A stretch of 6,336 bases of DNA from Lachnospiraceae bacterium (GCA_020860745.1 JAJBTR010000115.1:1-6336), one strand, 5' to 3'. Counted from the stretch's first letter, positions 1 through 6,312 are shown. The notes: generated by a model not told the origin, from the letters alone. Program-made: numbers and translations.

Positions 1-1658
1 CTTTCATACAACCGCTTCCCCGCCTCGGCAATCAGCTCTTCCTCTATGTTTGAATAATTAATCACGAAAGTGTGTTCCTGCTTCCATCGGCTTTCCACAG
101 CAGCCATTTCGTTTTTTCCACCTTTTGTACCGACTTTCGTTCTGGTTTCAATCTTTGTGGCAAAGTCTTCCACCATTTCCTCATCATGATAGTAATAAGA
201 AAGGCTTGTCAGACGAATCCCCTGCTGCTTTGCGCTTTCTATGATTTCCTCATCCGTCCGCTCCGTATTCACCTTCATCAGAAAATGGAGCCCCGCATCC
301 TCCTCAGATATCGTGACCAGCTCAGCAAGCGGGCTTTTTTCAATAGCTTCCAGCAACGCATTCCGTTTCCTGCGGTAACTGTTCCGCATCCGGTTAATAT
401 GTTTCTCATAATGGCCTTCCCGGATGAAAGCCGCCAGCGTATATTGCTCGAAATTAGAAACCGTACACGAGTAAAAGCTCAGTTTTTTACGATAGAGAGC
501 CAGCAAAGGCTCCGGCAGCACCATGTAACTGATACGGATGGTGGAAGCCAACGTTTTCGTAAATGTGTTGATATAAATCACCTGGCCATTCCAATCAATA
601 CTCTGCAGCGTCGGGATTGGTTTTCCCGTCATGCGGAATTCACTGTCATAATCATCCTCAATAATATAGCGATTCTCCGCCCTGGCTGCCCAGGCCAACA
701 GCTCGTAACGCCGGCTGATCGGCATGGTGATGCCCGTCGGGAAATGGTGGGAGGGTGTGATATGAATCACGTTCGCGCCCACTTCCTCCAGAAGATCCGG
801 ACAGATTCCGCAACCGTCCATATCGATATATCTGCAGGCAACCCCATGCGCCTCATAAATTTTCCCGATCTTCGAATATCCCGGATTTTCCACGGCATAC
901 ACGCTGTCAAAGCCCAGCAACTGGATCAGGATGCCATACAGATACTCGGTTCCCGCACCGACAATAACCTGCTCCGGCGACACATACATATCCCGGAATT
1001 CCCGCAAGTGAGCCGCTATCATCTTTCTAAGTTCATACACGCCGCCGCCCGGCGCGTTCCGCAGAAGATGCTCTCCCCGGTCAGCCATGACCTGCCGGAT
1101 CAACCTCGCCCATACAGAAAAAGGGAAATTCTCTTTCCTGGTCTGGTTGCTGGAAAAGTCAGCAAAATAAGAATTTCCGAAAATTCCCCTGCTGTTTGCC
1201 TGCTCCGCAATCCGATCCGTTGCGGACGCCCGCCCATCTGGCATGTCATTTTCATCGAAATCTGGCCATATGCCCAGGCCATTTTCCTCTGATTCCTTCT
1301 TCATTGATTCAGGGGCAAAGTCGACAGACCGTTTGGAACCTACAAAAGGATCCTGCCTCTCTGTACGCGCACGCACAGCACCCTGTTGTAAATTCTGATC
1401 ACCGACAAATGCCGCCTGGATATCCGACGCAAAATATCCTCTTTTGGGCTCCGAGTAAATATAGCCCTCCGTCTGCAGCAGCGCGTAGGCATTCTCAATT
1501 GTAATGGTGCTGATATTTAATTGCCGCGCAAACGCTCGCTTGGAGGGCAGACGCTCCCCGGTTTTTAAAGCACCGGAGAGGATATCGGCTCTGATACATT
1601 TATATAGGTAGATATACAGTGCGTCGTCCCCGAGATTTTCAAAAGAGTAGGTGTGCAT
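1..1658 (-). CDS. MocR/PdxR-family transcriptional regulator (GntR winged helix + PLP aminotransferase-like domain), 3' end cut by window
   Basis: Read on the minus strand, the frame is open from ATG at 1658 to the window edge (552 codons visible). The start has AAGGAG (1671-1666) 7 nt upstream. Residues about 10-78 form a GntR winged helix, with the typical LPSKRAFARQLNIS and ITIENAYALLQTEGY segments. From about residue 165 there is a fold-type I aminotransferase-like domain: GGGVYELR (204-211), TPSHHFPTG (301-309), IEDDYDSEF (333-341) and TFTKTL, with K368 as the expected PLP lysine. The last visible residues align with the usual C-terminal helix, so the stop should lie only a few codons outside. 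MocR proteins use PLP as effector; those beside B6 genes are called PdxR. The divergent vitamin S component suggests control of B6 uptake, but GabR-like or other MocR roles are not excluded. The linker (about 79-165) is long, and an insert of roughly 20-30 residues lies near 495-528. Family call is firm, effector inferred. Confidence 0.93.
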   Translation of the reverse strand, partial: MHTYSFENLGDDALYIYLYKCIRADILSGALKTGERLPSKRAFARQLNISTITIENAYALLQTEGYIYSEPKRGYFASDIQAAFVGDQNLQQGAVRARTERQDPFVGSKRSVDFAPESMKKESEENGLGIWPDFDENDMPDGRASATDRIAEQANSRGIFGNSYFADFSSNQTRKENFPFSVWARLIRQVMADRGEHLLRNAPGGGVYELRKMIAAHLREFRDMYVSPEQVIVGAGTEYLYGILIQLLGFDSVYAVENPGYSKIGKIYEAHGVACRYIDMDGCGICPDLLEEVGANVIHITPSHHFPTGITMPISRRYELLAWAARAENRYIIEDDYDSEFRMTGKPIPTLQSIDWNGQVIYINTFTKTLASTIRISYMVLPEPLLALYRKKLSFYSCTVSNFEQYTLAAFIREGHYEKHINRMRNSYRRKRNALLEAIEKSPLAELVTISEEDAGLHFLMKVNTERTDEEIIESAKQQGIRLTSLSYYYHDEEMVEDFATKIETRTKVGTKGGKNEMAAVESRWKQEHTFVINYSNIEEELIAEAGKRLYE

Positions 1659-1721
1659 TGTTTTTCTCCTTCTCAGAATAGCGATAATGTTTTAGCAAAA
1701 CCATTTGATCTCTATGTTACC

Positions 1722-1744
1722 TGTAAATTTCTCTATATTTTACA
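1722..1744. promoter_or_regulatory. Inverted repeat TGTAAA-N11-TTTACA, candidate regulator site
   Basis: TGTAAA (1722-1727) and TTTACA (1739-1744) form an inverted pair. A third copy, TTTACA, lies at 1773-1778, 34 bp from the second. The pair sits in the shared control region, about 64 bp upstream of the regulator start. Two-fold and direct repeats between a MocR regulator and its divergent target are the usual place for operators. There is no match to a known motif that I can verify, and AT-rich DNA yields such pairs by chance. Confidence 0.28.
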
Positions 1745-1790
1745 CCTCCCCAGCTGATTAAAGCAGGGATTTTTTACAGCGTATATAATC

Positions 1791-1819
1791 TTGATTACAC
1801 CCGAATCTGATAATATAAA
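1791..1819 (+). promoter_or_regulatory. Putative sigma-A promoter for the ECF S-component gene
   Basis: TTGATT (1791-1796) and TATAAA (1814-1819) are separated by exactly 17 bp, giving near-consensus -35 and -10 elements. Transcription would start near 1826, leaving a leader of about 85 nt before the ATG at 1911. The -35 overlaps a small inverted repeat, TAATC-TT-GATTA (1786-1797), which could be bound by the divergent regulator. A second -10-like box (TATAAT, 1860-1865) lies downstream and may be used instead. Confidence 0.45.
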
Positions 1820-1855
1820 ATAATTCTATTTTGGTTATTTTCATATGGTCAGTTT

Positions 1856-1867
1856 TGATTATAATCA
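1856..1867. promoter_or_regulatory. Perfect 12-bp palindrome TGATTATAATCA over a TATAAT box
   Basis: TGATTATAATCA is its own reverse complement and contains a consensus -10 hexamer, TATAAT (1860-1865). No good -35 lies 17 bp upstream of it. GATTA also occurs at 1756-1760 and 1793-1797, the latter as half of TAATC-TT-GATTA, so this half-site recurs three times in the regulator/transporter gap. A protein bound here would block the leader or promoter of the S-component gene. The operator role is inferred from position and symmetry only. Confidence 0.35.
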
Positions 1868-1893
1868 TAAGAAACAAAAAAGTAAAGCAGGAA

Positions 1894-1900
1894 GAAAGGA
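1894..1900 (+). promoter_or_regulatory. Ribosome binding site that fixes the S-component start
   Basis: GAAAGGA lies 10 nt before the ATG at 1911. The frame also has an upstream ATG at 1845, but that one lacks a Shine-Dalgarno sequence, sits in the promoter zone, and would add a lysine-rich 22-residue extension unlike S components. The ATG at 1911 gives the expected compact N-terminus, with the first membrane helix starting at about residue 9. Confidence 0.6.
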
Positions 1901-1910
1901 ATTTGCTGTT

Positions 1911-2435
1911 ATGAAAAAATTAACCACCAGAAAACTTGTCATGTCCGCGCTCTTTGCGGCTCTGGCCTGCGTGGCCACCATGTCCATCCGGATCCCCATT
2001 CCCGGCACACAGGGCTATATCCACCCCGGTGACGCCGTGGTCATACTCTGCGGTATTTTTCTGGATCCGGCCTGTGCCTTCCTCGCCGCAGGCATCGGAT
2101 CTGCCATGGCGGATGCCCTGGGCGGATATTTTATCTATGTTCCCATCACGTTCGTCATCAAAGGACTGGTCGCACTGTGCGGAAGCCTGCTGTTTCGCAG
2201 CCGCATCAGCAAATCCGTCAAGCCGGGCAGAAAAGTATTCCTCTGCGGCATCATCGACATTGCTTTCGTGGCGTTCGGCTACTGCCTGTGTGAGAGTTTC
2301 CTCTATGGGTTTGCGGTAGCGCTGGCCAGCGTGCCCGCCAACCTGGTTCAGGGTGTCAGCGGACTGGTCATCTCCTGCGTGCTGTATCCTCTGCTCCGAG
2401 CGCCTTTCCGCAGGATTAATTCTGTGACGGAGTAA
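1911..2435 (+). CDS. ECF transporter S component (ECF-ribofla_trS/DUF1393-like), probably vitamin B6-specific
   Basis: This encodes a 174-aa hydrophobic membrane protein, the usual size for an energy-coupling factor S component. Likely membrane segments lie at about 9-29, 41-70, 73-95, 108-130 and 131-161. Recognisable features are the small-residue N-terminal helix (MSALFAALAC), RIPIP at 27-31, IHPGDAVV at 37-44 and the GIGSAMADALGGY stretch at 61-73. I assign it by memory of the family, not by search. S components bind the vitamin and recruit a shared EcfA1A2T module; no module genes are present here, so it would depend on one elsewhere. Divergence from a PLP-type MocR regulator suggests a pyridoxine/pyridoxal substrate (PdxU2-like). 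Riboflavin or another vitamin remains possible, but no riboswitch was seen upstream. The final codons belong to a 54-bp repeat that continues downstream. Confidence 0.88.
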   Translation: MKKLTTRKLVMSALFAALACVATMSIRIPIPGTQGYIHPGDAVVILCGIFLDPACAFLAAGIGSAMADALGGYFIYVPITFVIKGLVALCGSLLFRSRISKSVKPGRKVFLCGIIDIAFVAFGYCLCESFLYGFAVALASVPANLVQGVSGLVISCVLYPLLRAPFRRINSVTE

Positions 2436-2564
2436 ATGATATTTCGTTAATAGATGTTCTTTCGCAGAATAGATTCTATGACGGAATAATCGAAATTTTG
2501 TTGCCGGGCACCATTTCGCAGAATCGATTCTGTAGCAGAGTAAGCAGAATCCTGTCACTTGACG
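2403..2564. repeat. Three diverged 54-bp tandem units starting in the 3' end of the S-component gene
   Basis: Units can be set at 2403-2456, 2457-2510 and 2511-2564. Each contains a reading of F-R-R-I-(N/D)-S-(V/M)-(T/A)-E followed by TAA, with stops at 2433, 2487 and 2541, all in the transporter frame. The first is the real end of the S component. Unit 3 matches it over 13 codons, from RAPFRRI to the stop. Similarity fades after each stop codon. Units 2 and 3 also carry GAAT-NN-ATTC symmetry; in unit 3 this is a perfect 14-bp palindrome (2519-2532). The downstream copies have no start of their own and are interrupted by stops, so they are not called as genes. Confidence 0.75.
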
Positions 2565-2588
2565 TAAAACCCTATACATAAAAGAAGT

Positions 2589-2624
2589 AAGCGCTGAAAG
2601 TATTCTGCCTTCCAGCGCTTTTTT
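2589..2624 (+). terminator. Intrinsic terminator after the S-component gene
   Basis: The arms AAGCGCTG (2589-2596) and CAGCGCTT (2613-2620) pair perfectly. After one mismatch the stem is extended by AAG/CTT around a short loop. A run of six T (2619-2624) follows on the plus strand. The genes on either side converge, and on the minus strand the same hairpin is followed by a looser T-rich stretch, so it may also end the Nudix transcript. Confidence 0.8.
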
Positions 2625-2768
2625 ATGAAAACACGGCCACTGTATCTGTTTTTTAATCCCGTTGCATCACCATAAACCACATTGTAATACCTGATATCAT
2701 GTCTTCCCATATTATCTATCCTGTCTGAAACAATGTAATTATCCCATTCACATAAATCCGGGACACAT
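2625..2768. other. Intergenic stretch with no supported gene
   Basis: This is the 3' flank between the plus-strand terminator and the stop of the minus-strand Nudix gene. I see no family-like protein here. ACATTGT (2679-2685) and ACAATGT (2730-2736) form a 7-bp inverted pair separated by 44 bp, with no evident function. Together with 2436-2624, the gene-free gap is about 333 bp and is mostly repeat and terminator. Confidence 0.5.
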
Positions 2769-3158
2769 CTATCCCAAATACTTCTCAATTACAAATATCA
2801 GATCCAGATCCGCCGGCAGCCATGCCACACTGTGCAACTCTTCTTTTGCCAGCCACTGTGCAGCCTCGTGTTCTTTCAGTACCAGATCACCGGATACGAT
2901 TTTACAAAGGAAACAGTCCATGGACAAATGGAAATCCGGATAGTCATATTCGACGGTATCCAGCAAATCTCCCACCGCAATCTCTGTATCCAATTCCTCC
3001 CTGATTTCGCGCGTCAACGCCTCCTGCGGGGTCTCACCGGGTTCAATTTTGCCGCCGGGAAATTCCCAGCCATCTTTAAATGCACCATATCCGCGCTGGG
3101 TTGCAAAGACTTTGTTGTTTTCCAGGATAATCGCTGCGACGACACGCACTGTTTTCAT
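2769..3158 (-). CDS. MutT-like Nudix hydrolase ((deoxy)nucleoside triphosphate pyrophosphohydrolase)
   Basis: This is a 129-aa protein, full length for a MutT/NudG-type enzyme. Such enzymes hydrolyse (d)NTPs, often oxidised or modified ones, to the monophosphate and pyrophosphate in the cytoplasm with Mg2+ bound by the Nudix glutamates. The Nudix box starts at GGKIEPGE (35-42) and ends in REIREEL (50-56). The catalytic REUxEE is intact, but the usual Gly after it is Asp57. Other family features are VVAAIILENNKVFATQRGYG near the N-terminus, WEFPGG before the box, and the late EAAQWL and WLPAD segments. The ATG has AGGAG 10 nt upstream. The gene follows the PLD-helicase gene on the same strand after 172 bp and may share its transcript. 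The exact substrate (8-oxo-dGTP, CTP, 5-methyl-dCTP or other) cannot be read from the sequence. Confidence 0.93.
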   Translation of the reverse strand: MKTVRVVAAIILENNKVFATQRGYGAFKDGWEFPGGKIEPGETPQEALTREIREELDTEIAVGDLLDTVEYDYPDFHLSMDCFLCKIVSGDLVLKEHEAAQWLAKEELHSVAWLPADLDLIFVIEKYLG

Positions 3159-3182
3159 TTTCCACTCACTCCTCTGTCTGTA

Positions 3183-3208
3183 AAGCCTCCGCGAATTATT
3201 ACAGGCTT
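3183..3208 (-). other. Weak hairpin in the Nudix leader
   Basis: AAGCCT (3183-3188) and AGGCTT (3203-3208) form a 6-bp inverted repeat around a 14-nt loop, just upstream of the Nudix ribosome binding site. It overlaps the second half of the interrupted small frame described at 3212-3265. There is no T-run, so it is not a terminator. The stem is short and may be fortuitous. Confidence 0.2.
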
Positions 3209-3211
3209 ATA

Positions 3212-3265
3212 TCAACTTGCTCGCTTGACCTCTAAACGACCAATTAAGCCGGGACTACCCTCCAT
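3212..3265 (-). CDS. Possible 17-aa small ORF or leader peptide upstream of the Nudix gene
   Basis: A short frame, MEGSPGLIGRLEVKRAS, starts at ATG 3265 and ends at TGA (3214-3212). It has the best Shine-Dalgarno in the window, AGGAGG (3279-3274), 8 nt upstream. It begins 65 bp after the helicase stop. Past the TGA the same frame reads YKPVIIRGGFTDRGVSGK and stops at a TGA that overlaps the Nudix ATG as ATGA. I do not recognise the peptide. It could be a leader for translational coupling, an old gene broken by one TGA, or chance; an alternative ATG at 3270 is too close to the Shine-Dalgarno. Translation is inferred from the ribosome site only. Confidence 0.25.
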   Translation of the reverse strand: MEGSPGLIGRLEVKRAS

Positions 3266-3272
3266 AACATAT

Positions 3273-3279
3273 ACCTCCT
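3273..3279 (-). promoter_or_regulatory. Strong Shine-Dalgarno with no clear gene behind it
   Basis: AGGAGGT read on the minus strand is a full match to the anti-Shine-Dalgarno. It lies 8 nt from ATG 3265 and more than 110 nt from the Nudix start, which has its own AGGAG. It therefore serves the 17-codon frame or is a remnant of a lost gene start. Confidence 0.45.
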
Positions 3280-3330
3280 GTTCAAAATTCTTTTCACGAG
3301 AAGAACGCTATGCCGTATATAACCTGATTA

Positions 3331-6312
3331 TCAACCAACAATATATTGATAGATATCCTCTCTCACCGGTGTATCCAGCTCCCACTCGATCTCTACTGCC
3401 GTCTTTGTTGTGTTTGGCATGCAAAACTCTTCCGCTTTCCCGGTAGCATACATTCGTCCCAGATAATAAAACTCCTTTGAAATTTTATCGTCCTTATTTT
3501 TCCGGATAAACAAATGCACATCGATGCCGCGTTCTTTTGCAAACAGAAAATTCTGTACATCTTCCGACTGCTTCGTCCGGCCGGATTTTGAGATAGCGAT
3601 CAACGTACCGGCGTTCAAAAAATGATCCTCATATTTTGTAGTATCACTGATATCTTCCGATTTGTCGTAGTTGATAAACACCGGGAATGTCTTTGTCTTT
3701 CTGTCATATTTGTATCCGCCAATGTTGAACGGAACCTCATTATTTTCCCAGTTTAATAAACGGCAGGCGTCCTCATAGGTATATTTCTGATATAATACAA
3801 AATCCGTGTTCTGATATCTGCATTTGTAATTAGCATGGTATCTGGAAATACCGAACTCTACCAGCTCATCGACAATCTCATAGAAATCCCGGTTTTCCAA
3901 CATTGTTTCAAAGGACTGGGATATGCCGTAATCCCCGCCTTCTTTTTCGATAAAAACGCAATTTTCATAAGTCTTTTTCCCGGATCCGGACGGAAATTCA
4001 TTCGTCATCACATTGACCAGATTCCGCTGAGCACCGGCATCCATCGAAATACCGTAATCCTCTTTCAGCGACTTTTCCAGAATCCCCAGGATGCGATGAT
4101 GGTAAGTCATCAGTCTCTTCAGCATCTCCAGTTCCTGAATTCGCTTGCCGGCGGCGAGTTTTTTCGATATAAACTCTACTACCTTCTCCTCATCCTTTGA
4201 CAGGCGCACTTTATATTCTTTCTCATATTTCACCAGAAACTTATAATACGACCCAAGGCTGCTGTTATCAAAAATCCGGCAGACATCCATCTCGCCATAG
4301 TCATCAAAATCTTTCAGCCTCGGAATCCGACCCAACTTACACTTGAGATTTGTATAATTCTCTTTGATCAGCCGGATATCACTGAAATTCGCGCTGTCTA
4401 TCGCAGTAAAAATCCGTTTTTTACTGATCTCATCAAAGTGAATCGTAGAAACGCCGGGGATAATTCGATCCCCCTCCATCACATAGCGGCGTATATTATC
4501 CTTATTGTAACTGCGGTCTCCGGAGAGAGCGATCGGAATCAGAAAATTATTCTTATAATTTCCGATAAAATCCAGCACAACCACAAAATCTTTATTTTCT
4601 GCTTTTCTTAAGCCACGGCCGAGCTGCTGTACAAAAACAATCGCAGACTGCGTAGGGCGCAGCATGATCACCTGATTAATTTCCGGAATGTCTACACCCT
4701 CTGAAAAAATGTCAACGGTAAAAATATAATCCAGACACTCTGTCTGTGCCGCATTCTTGTCCGAAACATCCATCACCAGGCGCTCAATCACCGACTCTCT
4801 CTTTGTATCGCTGTCCTCACCGGTCAAAGCCTCTGTGCGAAATCCTCTCTCATTAAACTTCCGGGACAATTCCCGCGCTTCCTCTTTTCGGCTGCAAAAA
4901 ACCAGTCCCTTGACACGGTCGCCGCTATGGCCATAATAACTTGCCTGTTCAATCACATAGTCAACACGTTCATCGCTGGTCAGACGGCCAAATCGACGCA
5001 GATTATCTGCACTGTCGTCACCCCCGATCACATCGCCCTCGATCATAAAATCCGTGATCCCGAAATAATGAAACGGGCACAGCAAATCTTCTTCCAAAGC
5101 CTGCTGCAGACGAATCTCACAAGCGATATTGTGATGGAAAATCTCGTAGACATCAAAGCGGTTCGTCTCCGGACTGGCCGTCATTCCAAGCCAGAAATCC
5201 GGTTTAAAATACTCCATAATCTTCTGATAACTGCTTGCACCGGAATGATGCGCTTCATCCAGGCAGATTACAGAAAAATAATTCCGGGAAAAACTTTGCA
5301 GTATGTTTTCCTTACTCATCATCTGCATCGTGGCAAAGATCAAATCCGCATTTTTTATTTGTTCCAGATTGGACGAGGTATTTCCGGAAAGCAGCGCATA
5401 CTGATAAGCGGAACCATCCTCACGTTTCCTGCCAAATACTTTTTTGTAACTCTCCAATGCCTGTCGCGCAATCCGTTCTCTGTGTACCAGGAATAATACT
5501 TTTCTCGGCTTCATTTCCCGGAGAGCAAAAGCGGATGCGTAGGTCTTGCCGGTACCCGTCGCTGAAATCAAAAGCGCACGAGTCTCGTTCCGGACAAGCA
5601 ATTCCTGAACGTTTTTCACAAAGTCGATCTGCATTGCGTTGGGCTCTAACCGATACTCCTCCAGAGAAACCGGCGATTGCGCCTTCGCAATCCTTCTCTG
5701 CTCTTTCACCAGATTGTGCCGAACACGGTAATTTTCAATAAACTCTTCATAGCAGAGGCTATTTGGCGCATTCCACAGAGTACGAAATTCCTGAAGGATG
5801 TCGCCAACCAGCTGCCCTGTCTCATATCCCACCAGCTTCGTGTTCCACTCGCGATTCACCTTCAGAGCCTTTGCCGTCATATTAGAGCTCCCGATAATAA
5901 TCCGGTATAGCTCTTCCTTTCTGAACATATAGCCCTTTGTATGAAAGCCATCCCGGTCCCCATCCGCGAGAAACATCTTCAACTCAATATTTTTCAGCTC
6001 ATGCAGTTTATCCAACGCCTTCGGATCATTGAACATCTGATAATCCGTTGTGAGAATCTTTCCGCGAACGCCTTTTTTCTCCAATTCCTTCAAAATCTGT
6101 AAAAGCGGAGTAATGCCGCCCAAAGTAATGAAGGCAACGCTGATGAAAAACTCGTCACAGTTCGAGAGTTCCTGCTCGATAGAAGAAATGACACGCTTCC
6201 CCTGACCGGAATCGTTGGAGATGAACTCCGGCCGATAAGCCAGATTGGAATTTACCCTCTGATCAATAAAAGCTGTCTCAAAACCGGATTGTAGATCTTT
6301 TACACTATCCAT
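3331..6312 (-). CDS. PLD-type nuclease / SF2 helicase / DUF3427-type protein
   Basis: This is a 993-aa cytoplasmic protein. Residues about 25-195 form a phospholipase D-like nuclease domain with HTK (H124, K126), GSSN (141-144) and NREW (153-156). An SF2 helicase core follows: EPNAMQ (223-228, Q-motif-like), Walker A ATGTGKT (251-257), DEAH (352-355), TAS (378-380), VFCSR (471-475), VDIFSEGVDIP (533-543) and QQLGRGLRK (562-570). Residues about 620-993 match the style of DUF3427, with GGYKYDRKTKTF (865-876) and GTLIAISKSGRT (902-913). Such proteins are predicted ATP-driven nucleases acting on DNA or RNA; roles in phage defence or repair are suggested for related architectures but not shown here. 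In-frame stops just before ATG 6312 fix the 5' limit, and AGAGG lies 11 nt upstream. All helicase motifs are intact. The Nudix gene downstream may be a partner. Confidence 0.93.
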   Translation of the reverse strand: MDSVKDLQSGFETAFIDQRVNSNLAYRPEFISNDSGQGKRVISSIEQELSNCDEFFISVAFITLGGITPLLQILKELEKKGVRGKILTTDYQMFNDPKALDKLHELKNIELKMFLADGDRDGFHTKGYMFRKEELYRIIIGSSNMTAKALKVNREWNTKLVGYETGQLVGDILQEFRTLWNAPNSLCYEEFIENYRVRHNLVKEQRRIAKAQSPVSLEEYRLEPNAMQIDFVKNVQELLVRNETRALLISATGTGKTYASAFALREMKPRKVLFLVHRERIARQALESYKKVFGRKREDGSAYQYALLSGNTSSNLEQIKNADLIFATMQMMSKENILQSFSRNYFSVICLDEAHHSGASSYQKIMEYFKPDFWLGMTASPETNRFDVYEIFHHNIACEIRLQQALEEDLLCPFHYFGITDFMIEGDVIGGDDSADNLRRFGRLTSDERVDYVIEQASYYGHSGDRVKGLVFCSRKEEARELSRKFNERGFRTEALTGEDSDTKRESVIERLVMDVSDKNAAQTECLDYIFTVDIFSEGVDIPEINQVIMLRPTQSAIVFVQQLGRGLRKAENKDFVVVLDFIGNYKNNFLIPIALSGDRSYNKDNIRRYVMEGDRIIPGVSTIHFDEISKKRIFTAIDSANFSDIRLIKENYTNLKCKLGRIPRLKDFDDYGEMDVCRIFDNSSLGSYYKFLVKYEKEYKVRLSKDEEKVVEFISKKLAAGKRIQELEMLKRLMTYHHRILGILEKSLKEDYGISMDAGAQRNLVNVMTNEFPSGSGKKTYENCVFIEKEGGDYGISQSFETMLENRDFYEIVDELVEFGISRYHANYKCRYQNTDFVLYQKYTYEDACRLLNWENNEVPFNIGGYKYDRKTKTFPVFINYDKSEDISDTTKYEDHFLNAGTLIAISKSGRTKQSEDVQNFLFAKERGIDVHLFIRKNKDDKISKEFYYLGRMYATGKAEEFCMPNTTKTAVEIEWELDTPVREDIYQYIVG

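Noticed and set aside
72..1292. Long open frame on the plus strand (406 codons)
   Set aside because: It is antisense to the MocR regulator, whose winged helix and PLP motifs are unmistakable. The plus-strand product is not family-like and is rich in His, Arg and Phe, as expected for a shadow frame.
1689..1701. GTTTT-AGC-AAAAC small inverted repeat in the regulator leader
   Set aside because: Five-base A/T-rich arms with a 3-nt loop are common by chance. No T-run or link to the ribosome site supports a regulatory role.
1845..1910. N-terminal extension of the S component from ATG 1845
   Set aside because: There is no ribosome site before it, it overlaps the palindrome and TATAAT box, and it would add a polar Lys-rich stretch. 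ATG 1911 has GAAAGGA at suitable spacing.
2403..2564. CRISPR array
   Set aside because: There are only three diverged units at 54-bp spacing, with similarity inside a coding end and no clean repeat/spacer structure or cas genes.
1920..2579. 219-codon minus-strand frame over the S-component gene
   Set aside because: It is antisense to a clear membrane protein gene. Its composition is polar and low in hydrophobic segments, mirroring the transporter codons, and it has no good start context.
2555..2788. 77-codon minus-strand frame downstream of the Nudix gene
   Set aside because: It begins with TTG inside the Nudix gene, runs through the terminator hairpin and into the tandem repeats. An internal ATG with AGGA 8 nt upstream would give about 52 aa, but the product is not recognisable.
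2832..3446. 204-codon plus-strand frame across the Nudix gene, spacer and helicase end
   Set aside because: It is antisense to the Nudix gene and the helicase C-terminus, with no ribosome site. It is open mainly because it mirrors the same codon register.
4927..5741. Two overlapping plus-strand frames (189 and 168 codons) opposite the helicase core
   Set aside because: Both lie opposite the Walker A, DEAH and motif III region, which is intact on the minus strand. Neither resembles a protein family.
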